From contig JARGFK010000033.1 in assembly GCA_029211065.1 (NCBI GenBank), forward strand, positions 1 to 42,813: a DNA stretch of 42,813 bases. The letters run 5' to 3'. The stretch is from Desulfobacterales bacterium. Lineage in GTDB: Bacteria; Desulfobacterota; Desulfobacteria; Desulfobacterales; JARGFK01. The translations under genes were made by a program, and so were the position numbers. The notes beneath the pieces are model-generated. The model made no database searches. It saw only the letters and a list, made by a program, of their open reading frames with translations, and had not been told where the DNA came from. This document shows positions 8,291-16,176 of the stretch, one piece after another; position 1 is the first letter of the stretch; each line of letters opens with the position of its first letter.

Positions 8291-8365
8291 AAAATCCCTC
8301 CCAGCCTCCCTTTTCGAAAGGGAGGAGAATATTTTCCCCCTTTGTTAAAGGGGGTAGGGGGATTT
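8291..8365. repeat. Double GC-rich palindromic intergenic element
   Basis: Two hairpins side by side. The first is a perfect 9-bp stem (8305-8313 with 8317-8325, CCTCCCTTT/AAAGGGAGG). The second is a perfect 8-bp stem (8336-8343 with 8347-8354, CCCCCTTT/AAAGGGGG). The outer ends are also inverted (AAATCCC at 8292, GGGGGATTT ending at 8365), so the element reads as nested inverted repeats. A closely related palindrome lies at 39301-39347. It resembles REP/MITE-like repeats. It sits in the presumed 5' leader of lptF. Confidence 0.7.
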
Positions 8366-8467
8366 CTTTAATGAAGTTTGTTTAAATCCATTTTGCTAAA
8401 TACGCCACAAAATCTACGTGCAGATGTACTTAACAACCCTTCTGATGATGCTCTATATTGAATAACT

Positions 8468-8496
8468 ATCTTATTTGACATCATAAATTAAGTCAA
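8468..8496 (-). promoter_or_regulatory. Candidate sigma70 promoter of the lptF-lptG-waaA-lpxK operon
   Basis: On the minus strand TTGACT (8491-8496) is followed after 17 nt by TAAGAT (8468-8473), in an AT-rich stretch. It would give a leader of roughly 240 nt that crosses the palindromic element. Only consensus similarity supports it. Confidence 0.4.
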
Positions 8497-8571
8497 TAGG
8501 CGCTGCCTTAATATAGTGTTCGCCCGCTGAATTCCCTTGACTTTGAGATCCCCAAACATTAATCCTGATCC

Positions 8572-10146
8572 ATGACAATAGCCGACGACAAGTACTACTT
8601 TAAGATGGCGTGGTTCTGGATAATCGGTTTCGGTCTTTTCCGACTATTTTACGCTTGCCTGTTTCCGCTGGTTCCGGACGAAGCAAACTACTGGCAGTGG
8701 AGCCGGCACCTTGCCTGGGGATACCACGACCAGGCCCCCATGATCGCCTGGGCCATCAAACTGACAACAGCCTTATTCGGCCACACTGAACTTGGCGTGC
8801 GGTTGCCTTCGGTGATCGCCATGACCGTGGCCTCGGCTTATCTGATTCTGATCGCCAACAGGTGGATCGGACCCGAAACGGCATTTAAGACTGCGGTTTT
8901 AAGCCAGGCAATCCTTGAGTTCAATGTCGGCGGGCTGCTGGCCACGCCGGACGGACTGCAGGCGGCGGCATGGGCCGGGGCCTGTTACCATGTGGCCGGC
9001 GCCTATGAAAGCGATGAATGGTCGCAATGGATCATGGGCGGACTATGGTTCGGCTTCGGCCTGCTCAGCAAATACACCATGGTTATTTTTTTGCCCGGGG
9101 CATACCTTTTCGGCCTTTTTTGCCCGCCCTATCGCAAGAGACTTGCCGGCCTCCGTCCCTACGTCGGGGTTTTGCTGGGATCGCTGCTGTTCCTGCCGGT
9201 CATCCTGTGGAACGCCCAAAACGATTGGAACTCCGTGCGGCATGTGGCCTACATCGGGGGCGCCAACCAGCAATTTTCGATCCACTGGAAATATTTCGGG
9301 GATTTCATGGCTTCACAGGCCGGACTCCTGTCCCCCCTGGTCTTTCTCATGGTTCTCTGGGCCTGGCTGATGGTTCTTTTTAAAAAGTACCAGGTCGAAC
9401 GACGGATCTATTCCTTTCTTTTTTTCACTTCAGTCCCCATGTTTGCGGTTTTCGGTTTTCTAAGTCTTCATACCCGGGTCTACGGCAACTGGCCGGGGGC
9501 CGGATACCTGACCGCCTGCATAATGGTCGCAGCATTCTTTACAGAAAAGACAAAAGATATTTTTCGCCCCCAGAAACTTTCATCGGGTCACAAATTATGG
9601 TCATGGACGGTGGGAACCGCCTATTGCATTACCGCCCTGATCCTGCTCCAGGTTGTCTGGCCGATTCTGCCGATACCGCTGAAACTGGATCGCACCGCCA
9701 CGGAACTCTCCGGCTGGCGGGAGCTGGGAATTAAAGCGGAAGAGCTCCGCCGGCAGATGCCGATGCCGGAAAAAACCTTTTTCTTCGGCCTGCGCTATCA
9801 AACCGCCAGCGAACTGGCCTTTTACACCCCGGGACAGCCCCGGACCGTCTCCATCAACAAATGGAAAAGACCGAATGTGTATGACTACTGGTGGAAGGAC
9901 AAAGACTTGATCGGCTGGAATGCCGTGGGGGTTACCTATGAACCAGACAGTCATATCACCCGGCTGAACCAGGTGTTTGAAAAAGTCGACCCGCCCATCG
10001 AACTGAAAATCTACCGCCAAAAAGTTTTCTATTCTGATCAAAGCCAAGTAACGCCGGTCAAATCCTTTTTTCTTTACCGGGCCTATGGCTTTAAGGGGGG
10101 ACTCCGCTGGGTGCCGCCGGATCAGAACGATATCCGGGCCGGCTGA
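8572..10146 (+). CDS. ArnT/PMT-like GT-C membrane glycosyltransferase
   Basis: A 524-residue integral membrane protein of the GT39/GT83 type. Enzymes of this fold move a sugar from a polyprenyl phosphate to lipid A or protein on the periplasmic side. The first periplasmic loop has the expected acidic motif VPDEANYWQWSRHLAWGYHD (about residues 33-52), followed by a QAPMIAW stretch, as in ArnT-like proteins. About eleven to thirteen hydrophobic segments follow, with a soluble C-terminal part (from about 385). It is transcribed away from lptF. A GT2 enzyme and a PAP2 phosphatase that could supply a polyprenyl-P sugar and modify the acceptor lie 3-6 kb away. Substrate is unknown. Confidence 0.8.
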   Translation: MTIADDKYYFKMAWFWIIGFGLFRLFYACLFPLVPDEANYWQWSRHLAWGYHDQAPMIAWAIKLTTALFGHTELGVRLPSVIAMTVASAYLILIANRWIGPETAFKTAVLSQAILEFNVGGLLATPDGLQAAAWAGACYHVAGAYESDEWSQWIMGGLWFGFGLLSKYTMVIFLPGAYLFGLFCPPYRKRLAGLRPYVGVLLGSLLFLPVILWNAQNDWNSVRHVAYIGGANQQFSIHWKYFGDFMASQAGLLSPLVFLMVLWAWLMVLFKKYQVERRIYSFLFFTSVPMFAVFGFLSLHTRVYGNWPGAGYLTACIMVAAFFTEKTKDIFRPQKLSSGHKLWSWTVGTAYCITALILLQVVWPILPIPLKLDRTATELSGWRELGIKAEELRRQMPMPEKTFFFGLRYQTASELAFYTPGQPRTVSINKWKRPNVYDYWWKDKDLIGWNAVGVTYEPDSHITRLNQVFEKVDPPIELKIYRQKVFYSDQSQVTPVKSFFLYRAYGFKGGLRWVPPDQNDIRAG

Positions 10147-10164
10147 CACCTGAAGGGACAGATA

Positions 10165-10281
10165 TCAGGGACTGGGGGTCAGGGATCGGCGGGGAACGAG
10201 GATCAAGGTTGGTTGCGAGTAAATCGTAACGCGGGACGAGTGACGGGTAGGCATTACGTAGTAGGCAGTAGGCAGTTGGCA
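10165..10281. repeat. 7/14-nt periodic intergenic tract
   Basis: The 223-nt gap 10147-10369 is largely low-complexity sequence with a 7-nt rhythm. TCAGGGA recurs 14 nt apart (10165 and 10179). ACGCGGG, ACGAGTG and ACGGGTA run in phase from 10229. GTAGGCA units follow at 10247, 10261 and 10268, then GTTGGCA at 10275. There is no palindromic spacer structure, so it is not a CRISPR array. It could be an expanding minisatellite-type repeat. No promoter or gene is evident in it. Confidence 0.6.
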
Positions 10282-10369
10282 CGGGCGGTATATTTGCCTT
10301 CGGTCTTCAGCCTAAGAGCCTTAACACAGAAGCGCTGCAATCAAAGAAACCGGAGAGAGAGGTATTGTC

Positions 10370-10945
10370 TTGCAGAAATCCATTGTTTATTTCCGGCAGC
10401 CCGGAGAGCAGAACACCCCGCAGGTAATCCAGAAAGCCAAGGAACGCGCCCTGGAACTTGGCATCAAGGAAGTCGTTGTTGCCAGCACCTCGGGGAAAAC
10501 GGGTGTTGCCATGGCCGACGCGCTGAAAGGCACGGGGATCCGCACCGTAGCCGTGACGCATCATTACGGTTCCCATGAAAAAGGCAAGTGGGATGTGGAT
10601 CCCGGTCATGAAGCCGAGCTGAAAGCACTGGGTGCAGCCATTGTTTCCCAGACCCACAGTTTTTCCGGCATCGAAAAAGCGATATCCAGGACCAGCGGCG
10701 GCATCAGCCGGATTGAAATTGTGGCAGATACCCTGCGCAAGCTGTTCGGGCGAGGATTTAAAGTAGCAGTTGAAGTGGCTGTCATGGCGGCCGATTCCGG
10801 CGCCATTTCCATGCAGGACGACATCATTGCACTGGGCGGTTCAGCCCGCGGCGCGGATGTGGCCTGCGTCATCAGACCCGCCCATTCCAAAGACTTTTTC
10901 AGCCTCCAGGTTAAAGAAATCATCGCGATGCCGCAAGAAAAATAG
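10370..10945 (+). CDS. Stand-alone pyruvate kinase alpha/beta (C-terminal) domain protein, COG1751-type
   Basis: 191 residues resembling the C-terminal alpha/beta domain of pyruvate kinase (PK_C fold), without the catalytic barrel. The core is IKEVVVASTSGKTGVAMADAL (about 31-51), then RTVAVTHHYG. A second half carries EVAVMAADSGAI and a late IALGGSARGADVACVI, typical of the conserved uncharacterised family COG1751. Function is not known. The fold suggests binding of a phosphorylated or adenylated ligand. The TTG start at 10370 is chosen because a strong GGAGAGAGAGG ribosome site (10352-10362) lies 7 nt before it. A NUDIX hydrolase and an MFS carrier follow on the same strand at short distance and may be cotranscribed. 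Confidence 0.8.
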   Translation: MQKSIVYFRQPGEQNTPQVIQKAKERALELGIKEVVVASTSGKTGVAMADALKGTGIRTVAVTHHYGSHEKGKWDVDPGHEAELKALGAAIVSQTHSFSGIEKAISRTSGGISRIEIVADTLRKLFGRGFKVAVEVAVMAADSGAISMQDDIIALGGSARGADVACVIRPAHSKDFFSLQVKEIIAMPQEK

Positions 10946-10986
10946 ATCCGGAGAAGTATCATTTTTTTTCGCTATAACAACCTGAA

Positions 10987-11499
10987 ATGAGCGATAACGA
11001 AATCGTATTAATTGTCGATGAACACAATCAGGTCGTCGGGGCTGAACCGCGATCCGCCATGCGCCGGATGAATCTGCCCCACCGCGCATCCTACATCCTG
11101 GTATTTGACCGCAGAGAGCGTCTTTTTATCCACAAGCGCACCCAAAGCAAGGATGTTTTCCCGGGGTATTATGACATTGCCGGCGGCGGTGTGGTGAAAA
11201 AAGGGGAAACCTACCGCCAGTCGGCGGAACGGGAACTGTTTGAAGAACTCGGCATCCGCGGCGTTCCCCTCACCGAACTCTTTGACTGTTTTTACAGCGA
11301 TGAACACTGTCGGGTCTGGGGCCGGGTTTATCGCTGCGAATACAACGGCGATATGACGCTTCAGAAAGAAGAAATTGAAAGCGGCCGATTTATGGCGGTC
11401 TCCGATATTCTCACAAACACTGATAGTCTGAAAATCACTCCGGACTCCCTGCTAATCCTGCAGCGATATGTGCGGATGCAACCAACAACTCTGTCTTAA
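10987..11499 (+). CDS. NUDIX hydrolase (YfcD/IPP-isomerase-like subgroup)
   Basis: 170 residues. A complete Nudix box lies at residues 68-90: G68, E74, then R82-E83-L-F-E86-E87-L-G89-I. This coordinates the divalent metal used to hydrolyse a nucleoside diphosphate linked to another group. The N-terminal EIVLIVDEHNQVVG and HRASYILVFD are typical of the YfcD-like subgroup related to isopentenyl-diphosphate isomerase. Isomerase activity is less likely, because the box reads as a hydrolase. Spacing is 41 nt from the previous stop and 18 nt to the MFS gene. Substrate unknown. Confidence 0.85.
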   Translation: MSDNEIVLIVDEHNQVVGAEPRSAMRRMNLPHRASYILVFDRRERLFIHKRTQSKDVFPGYYDIAGGGVVKKGETYRQSAERELFEELGIRGVPLTELFDCFYSDEHCRVWGRVYRCEYNGDMTLQKEEIESGRFMAVSDILTNTDSLKITPDSLLILQRYVRMQPTTLS

Positions 11500-11517
11500 A
11501 AGATATAGGAGGTCGAA

Positions 11518-12768
11518 ATGAGCGGTAACAGAATTCATTACGGCTGGATCGTCATCTTCATGGGGCTCCTGACCACCATTGCCGCCCACGGCTTCGGACG
11601 GATGTCTTATACCATCATCCTGCCGGCCATGAAGGACGGCCTCCAGTTTAATTACACCCAACTGGGGCTGCTGGGCACCGGAAACTTTGTCGGGTATCTG
11701 ACCATGGCCATCACCGGCGGATTTCTGGCGGCCCGCTATGGCACCCGCATCGTGATTACCCTGGCGCTGATCCTGATGGGCATCACCATGATGTTGACGG
11801 GGCTGGCCCAATCTTTCGGGTTTGCCCTGACCATGCGATTTTTAACCGGTCTGGGCAACGGTGCGGCCTATGTTCCGGCCATGGCGCTGGGTTCGGCCTG
11901 GTTTGTTATCACCCGGAGGGGGTTTGCAACCGGGATTGTTTCGGCCGGAATCGGCGCAGGCACGCTTATATCCGGTCTGTTGGTGCCGCCCATATTGGCC
12001 GCATACGGTCCCAGCGGCTGGCGCTTTTCCTGGTATATCCTGGGCGGAACGGTCCTGTTGATCGCAGGCGTCGTGTCTCTCCTGATCCGCAGCCGGCCGG
12101 ACGAAAAGGGTCTTCTGCCAATTGGCGCCATCCCGCAGGAATCTGCAAGCCCGGCGGCCTCAGCCGTTAAGGTTTCCTCCCTTCAATGGACGGACGTATA
12201 TACCATGCCTTCGGTCTGGTACCTGGGGATTGTCTACTTTTTCTACGGCCTGTCTTATATCATCTATATGGTTTTCTTTGCCGCTTATCTGGTAAAGGAA
12301 ATGGGGCTTTCACCCGCCTGGGCCGGCGGGTTATGGGCGCTGGTGGGCGGGTTGAGTGTTTTTTGCGGCGTGATCTGGGGCAGCATCTCCGACCGTCTCG
12401 GCCGAAGCCGAGGTGCGGCTTTGGCCTATCTCGTTCTGGGAATTTCCTACCTCATCTTTGCCTTGATCAAAAATAAATACGGATTTTACCTGTCGGCAAT
12501 CACGTTCGGACTGACCGCCTGGAGCATTCCCACCATCATGGCGGCGGCAGCCGGTGATTTTGTCGGCCCCCGCCTGGCCCCGGCCGGGCTGGGGTTCATC
12601 ACCCTGTTTTTCGGAATCGGCCAGGCCTTGGGACCGGCCATTGGAGGTTTTATCGCCGACATCAGCCGGTCTTTTACCATCCCGTTTTTAGCGGCGGCGG
12701 TGATATCATTTGCGGGGATGGTATTTTCACTGTATCTCAAAGCGCCGGGGGATAGGAACAACTCCTGA
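11518..12768 (+). CDS. Major facilitator superfamily transporter (YbfB/monocarboxylate-like)
   Basis: 416 residues with twelve hydrophobic segments in two halves around a central cytosolic loop (about 195-225). The GGFLAARYGTRIVI stretch after segment 2 and GSISDRLGRSRGAAL in the second half are the paired MFS loop motifs. The N-terminal HYGWIVIFMGLLTTIAAHGFGRMSY resembles the YbfB/oxalate-formate/monocarboxylate group. An AGGAGG-like ribosome site (ATAGGAGGTCGAA) stands just before the ATG. Last gene of the plus-strand group, followed by a candidate terminator. The transported compound cannot be told from sequence; a small carboxylate is a guess from family likeness. Confidence 0.8.
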   Translation: MSGNRIHYGWIVIFMGLLTTIAAHGFGRMSYTIILPAMKDGLQFNYTQLGLLGTGNFVGYLTMAITGGFLAARYGTRIVITLALILMGITMMLTGLAQSFGFALTMRFLTGLGNGAAYVPAMALGSAWFVITRRGFATGIVSAGIGAGTLISGLLVPPILAAYGPSGWRFSWYILGGTVLLIAGVVSLLIRSRPDEKGLLPIGAIPQESASPAASAVKVSSLQWTDVYTMPSVWYLGIVYFFYGLSYIIYMVFFAAYLVKEMGLSPAWAGGLWALVGGLSVFCGVIWGSISDRLGRSRGAALAYLVLGISYLIFALIKNKYGFYLSAITFGLTAWSIPTIMAAAAGDFVGPRLAPAGLGFITLFFGIGQALGPAIGGFIADISRSFTIPFLAAAVISFAGMVFSLYLKAPGDRNNS

Positions 12769-12859
12769 AGAATCCACAAAAAAAACTATAAATCCGAAAA
12801 TCGAATTTCGTGCTTCGAATTTAGAGCCTTCTCATTTCGCAAGGCAGGGCCACTAACTG

Positions 12860-12884
12860 ACCTGGCCTTGAATACCAGGTTTTT
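12860..12884 (+). terminator. Candidate intrinsic terminator after the MFS gene
   Basis: ACCTGG (12860-12865) pairs with CCAGGT (12875-12880) around a 9-nt loop and runs into a short T tract (12880-12884). The stem is only 6 bp, so it may be weak. It lies 92 nt past the MFS stop. Confidence 0.4.
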
Positions 12885-12934
12885 CGTGCGGGAATAAAGA
12901 GAGAGCCACTCTAAAATAGAAAGTTATGTCCTGA

Positions 12935-13654
12935 TCATTCCCGCCGGTGAAGTTTCTTGATTCTGAACAGCTCCTGAAAGACAAACAGCGATTTTTTCAA
13001 GCTGTCATACTGAATCCGCGAATTCTCAGCGTGGCGCCAGACCACCGGAAATTGAGCAACCTTAAAGTTGTTCAGTTTGGCCAGCCAGAGAATCTCGGGG
13101 TCAAATATAACACTGTCCAGTTTTTGTTGGGCAAAGAGATTCCGTGCGGCCGGTGCGGTAAATATTTTAAACCCGCACTGGGTGTCCGGGTAGCGGATGC
13201 CGAGGTAAAAATTCTGAATGACGGTATAAAGCTTGGCTGAAAGCTCCCTGAAAAAGTTCTGATGCTGGGTGACCACCGATCCGCTCAGCGCCCGCGAGGC
13301 AATCGCCGCGTCAAATCCCTCCCGGATCAGGGCCAGGCCCCTTTCCACCGCTTCGATGGGAACGGAATAGTCGGCGTCCATAAACATGATGATGTCGCCG
13401 CTACCCCTTAACATGCCGTAGCGGACGGCGTATCCCTTTCCCCGATTGGGATGATACTCCAATGCCTTTAAGACAACCTTACCCTTCGTCTGGAAGCTGC
13501 CGGCAACCTCGCGGGTTTCGTCTTTGCTGCCGTCACTGACCACGACGACTTCACTCGGGTAGTCCTGCCGCTCCAGATAGGCAAGCGTCTGGGTTAAGGT
13601 GCCCACAATTCGATCCGCTTCATTATATGCCGGAATGATAATGGATAGTTTCAT
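12935..13654 (-). CDS. GT2 family glycosyltransferase (dolichyl/undecaprenyl-phosphate sugar synthase-like)
   Basis: 239 residues from the ATG at 13654, which overlaps the PAP2 stop (TAATG). The longer frame upstream lies inside the PAP2 gene. Motifs run in order: LSIIIPAYNEADRIVGTL, VVVVSDGSKDET, the HPNRGKGYAVRYGM stretch, and the metal-binding DAD in MFMDADYSVP. A central TQCGFKIF and a QYDSLKKSLFVF tail follow. The pattern fits dolichyl-phosphate beta-glucosyltransferase-like enzymes, which load a sugar on a polyprenyl phosphate at the cytosolic face. No C-terminal membrane helices are present. With the PAP2 phosphatase, msbA and an ArnT-like enzyme nearby, a role in lipid A or glycan decoration is inferred. 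Confidence 0.85.
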   Translation of the reverse strand: MKLSIIIPAYNEADRIVGTLTQTLAYLERQDYPSEVVVVSDGSKDETREVAGSFQTKGKVVLKALEYHPNRGKGYAVRYGMLRGSGDIIMFMDADYSVPIEAVERGLALIREGFDAAIASRALSGSVVTQHQNFFRELSAKLYTVIQNFYLGIRYPDTQCGFKIFTAPAARNLFAQQKLDSVIFDPEILWLAKLNNFKVAQFPVVWRHAENSRIQYDSLKKSLFVFQELFRIKKLHRRE

Positions 13655-14391
13655 TAAACGCCCTGTTTTTTTTTCAATAGACCCTTTTGTTGCAACTGCA
13701 GGGCAAATTGGATTACCCGGCGGCTGATCCCGGCAAGCAGGAGCCCGCAAAGTGTCCCGGCAATACTGCCGATGAGAACATCAAAGGGGAAATGAACCCC
13801 CAGATAGACCCGGGAATAACCCACCAGGAAGGCGATCAGGTAAAACAACGGCCATAATTTTCTGAAAAAAAAGCTTAAGAAAAAGGCTGCTGCAAAAATA
13901 TTGGTCGCATGAGAGGATGGCAGTGACAGGGATTCCCCCCGGACAATCGTTTTTAATTCAGGGGTGACACTCCAAGTCTTAAACATTCTATCATACAGAT
14001 GAACGTGCGACAGGGAATGATAGGGCCGGGGCCGGTCGAACAGCGGCTTTAAAACGCCCGAGCTGATCCATTCTGAAAAAGATATCAGTGCCAGTATGGC
14101 GATGGCAACGATTCGAAGCTTGATCTTCGTCTGAACAAACGCAAACTGCCGCAGCGGGATAGAGAGCGGCGGGAAGTTGACTTTTTCCAGCTTTAGAACG
14201 ATCCGCTGGGATACCCGCGATCCCGCTAATATGAATAACAGCCAGGCGATCAGCAGGGGCACATAAAAATTCTTTTCATTTGAAACAAACGGCATCAACG
14301 CATCGAAAAATGCGTTCTTTCCGCCTGTGTTAATCAAATAAAAAAGACTGACATCTATTTTTTCGATCAATGGCCACATCGTTTCAGTCAC
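13654..14391 (-). CDS. PAP2 superfamily membrane phosphatase
   Basis: 245 residues with five to six membrane segments. All three PAP2 motifs are present: K115...R122-P (KPLFDRPRP), SSH at 159-161 (LPSSHATN), and SR...H...D at 193-204 (SRVYLGVHFPFD). The active site would face the periplasm and could act on undecaprenyl pyrophosphate (BacA-independent recycling) or on lipid A phosphates (LpxE/LpxF-like). About 35 residues between motifs 1 and 2 are an unusually long loop. It is coupled at both ends: its ATG overlaps the msbA stop by 4 nt and its stop overlaps the GT2 start. This context favours a lipid A-linked role over general recycling, but this is inference. Confidence 0.85.
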   Translation of the reverse strand: MTETMWPLIEKIDVSLFYLINTGGKNAFFDALMPFVSNEKNFYVPLLIAWLLFILAGSRVSQRIVLKLEKVNFPPLSIPLRQFAFVQTKIKLRIVAIAILALISFSEWISSGVLKPLFDRPRPYHSLSHVHLYDRMFKTWSVTPELKTIVRGESLSLPSSHATNIFAAAFFLSFFFRKLWPLFYLIAFLVGYSRVYLGVHFPFDVLIGSIAGTLCGLLLAGISRRVIQFALQLQQKGLLKKKQGV

Positions 14392-16172
14392 CCGTCCGGG
14401 TGGGATTCTGCTTGTGTTTCGTTTGCAAACTGCATCTGATAAAGTTTGAAATACTCACCCCGGCGGGCCATCAGTTCATCGTGCCTGCCCTCTTCGACGA
14501 TTCGGCCGTCGGAAATCACGATAATCCGGTGGGCATAGGCGATGGTGGAAAGCCGATGGGCGATCACAAAGGTCGTTCGCCCCCTCATCAGATTTTCAAG
14601 GGCCTTTTGTACCAGTTTTTCAGATTCGGCGTCCAGGGATGAAGTGGCTTCGTCCAGTATCAGTATCGGTGCATCTTTCAGCAGCGCCCGGGCAATGCAG
14701 ATCCGCTGTTTTTCACCCCCGGAGAGCCGACTGCCCAGTTCGCCGATGGTGGTATCGAATTGGTGCGGAAAGCTTTGGACAAAATCATAGGCATAGGCCG
14801 CCCGGGCCGCATTTTCAATGGCTTCGGCCGATGCATCTGGATTGCCATAGGCGATGTTGTTGCGGACCGTATCGTTAAACAGAATGGGTTCCTGGGTAAC
14901 CATCGCGATCTGACTGCGCAGGGACACGATAGCGGCGTTACGAATGTCAATTCCGTCGATAAGAACAGCCCCGCTGCTGACGTCATAGAATCTCGCAATC
15001 AAATTGACCAGGGATGTCTTGCCGCCGCCGCTCATGCCCACCAGCGCCAGAATCTCGCCGGCGGAAACATTCAGATCGATATTTTTCAGGATCAGGGTGT
15101 CATCACTCCCCTCATATTTAAAAAAAACATCCTTAAACATAACGCTGTGAGGACCGGGTGTTATCTTCACGGGGCGTTCGGGGTCCCGGATATCGGATTC
15201 GGTTTCAATGATGTCAAAGACCCGGTCTGCTGCGGCCAGACCTTCCTGAATGGCATTGTTGACCCGGCTGATTTTTTTAACCGGATCATAAAGCATCAGA
15301 ACCGCCCCGATAAAAGATGAAAATGTTCCCAGGGTAGACGAGCCCTCAAATACGCTTTTACCGCCATACCAGATGATAAAAGCAACCCCGACGCCGGCCA
15401 GCAGTTCCATGATCGCCGGCGAAAGCGCCTTGGCGATGACCGCCTTGATTTCAAAATCAAACAGCCTCCGATTTTTTATAAAAAAGCGTTTTTTTTCATG
15501 GGGCTCCATCCCAAAAGCCTTGACAATTTTTGAACCCGCAAAGGTTTCATGCAAAAAGGCAAACAGTTCCGCCATGGCTTCCTGGCTTCGGGTGGTGAAT
15601 CGACGTACCCGCCGGCCGAATTCAAAAACCGGAAAGAATGCAACCGGCAAAATGATAATGGCGATCAGTGCCAGCTTCCAGTCGCGGTAAAATATAACAA
15701 TTGTCAGCCCGATGATGGTAAAGAAATCCCTGAAGGCTGCTTTCACGGCATCGGATACCATTGACCGGATCAAAGCGACATCATTGGTAATTCGCGACAT
15801 CAGAACGCCGGTTTTCATCCGATGGAAAAAGGAAAGGGGCAGATCCTGGATGCGGCTGTAAAGGCTGTCCCGCAGGCGCTTGATGATGTTAAGCCCCACA
15901 TAACTCATGAAGTATTCCTGGCCGTAAAGACCGACGCCGCGGATTAAAAATATACCGATGACCACAAAGGGGAGCTTCCAGAGCATGGCGACGTCTTTAG
16001 CGATGAAGATGTCGTCGATGACGTTTTTGATCAAAAGCGCGGTTGCCCCGGTGGTCGCCGCCACCAGTATGCTGGAGACGATGGAAAGATAAAGCCTGAA
16101 GCGATTTTCCTTGATCAGCGCCAGCAGGTATTTATGACGCTCTTTTATTTTAGGCAGTTTTACAGTTTTCAT
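14388..16172 (-). CDS. msbA: Lipid A/LPS flippase MsbA (ABC transporter, fused TMD-NBD)
   Basis: 594 residues. The six-helix transmembrane domain spans about 28-320. The ATPase domain has Walker A VGMSGGGKTS (378-387), Q-loop VTQEPILF, signature LSGGEKQR (483-490), Walker B ILILDEA (503-509) and switch histidine IAHRLST. Such exporters flip core-lipid A from the inner to the outer leaflet of the inner membrane. Location between the acyltransferase/lpxB genes and PAP2 supports the lipid A flippase rather than a generic drug exporter. It starts 4 nt past the acyltransferase stop and overlaps PAP2. Confidence 0.92.
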   Translation of the reverse strand: MKTVKLPKIKERHKYLLALIKENRFRLYLSIVSSILVAATTGATALLIKNVIDDIFIAKDVAMLWKLPFVVIGIFLIRGVGLYGQEYFMSYVGLNIIKRLRDSLYSRIQDLPLSFFHRMKTGVLMSRITNDVALIRSMVSDAVKAAFRDFFTIIGLTIVIFYRDWKLALIAIIILPVAFFPVFEFGRRVRRFTTRSQEAMAELFAFLHETFAGSKIVKAFGMEPHEKKRFFIKNRRLFDFEIKAVIAKALSPAIMELLAGVGVAFIIWYGGKSVFEGSSTLGTFSSFIGAVLMLYDPVKKISRVNNAIQEGLAAADRVFDIIETESDIRDPERPVKITPGPHSVMFKDVFFKYEGSDDTLILKNIDLNVSAGEILALVGMSGGGKTSLVNLIARFYDVSSGAVLIDGIDIRNAAIVSLRSQIAMVTQEPILFNDTVRNNIAYGNPDASAEAIENAARAAYAYDFVQSFPHQFDTTIGELGSRLSGGEKQRICIARALLKDAPILILDEATSSLDAESEKLVQKALENLMRGRTTFVIAHRLSTIAYAHRIIVISDGRIVEEGRHDELMARRGEYFKLYQMQFANETQAESHPDG

Positions 16173-16176
16173 ATCG

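Larger units (their letters stand above)
8248..8571. other. Divergent intergenic region between lptF and the ArnT-like gene
   Basis: A 324-nt gene-free stretch. It contains a double GC-rich palindrome (8291-8365) and an AT-rich part (8380-8520) with a candidate sigma70 promoter for the lptF operon. No open frame with coding character is visible. I could not settle a promoter for the plus-strand gene. There is no clear Shine-Dalgarno sequence before its ATG at 8572. Confidence 0.6.

Noticed and set aside
10229-10281. Short repeats resembling a CRISPR-like array
   Set aside because: The units are 7 nt, contiguous and without spacers, and no cas genes are present.
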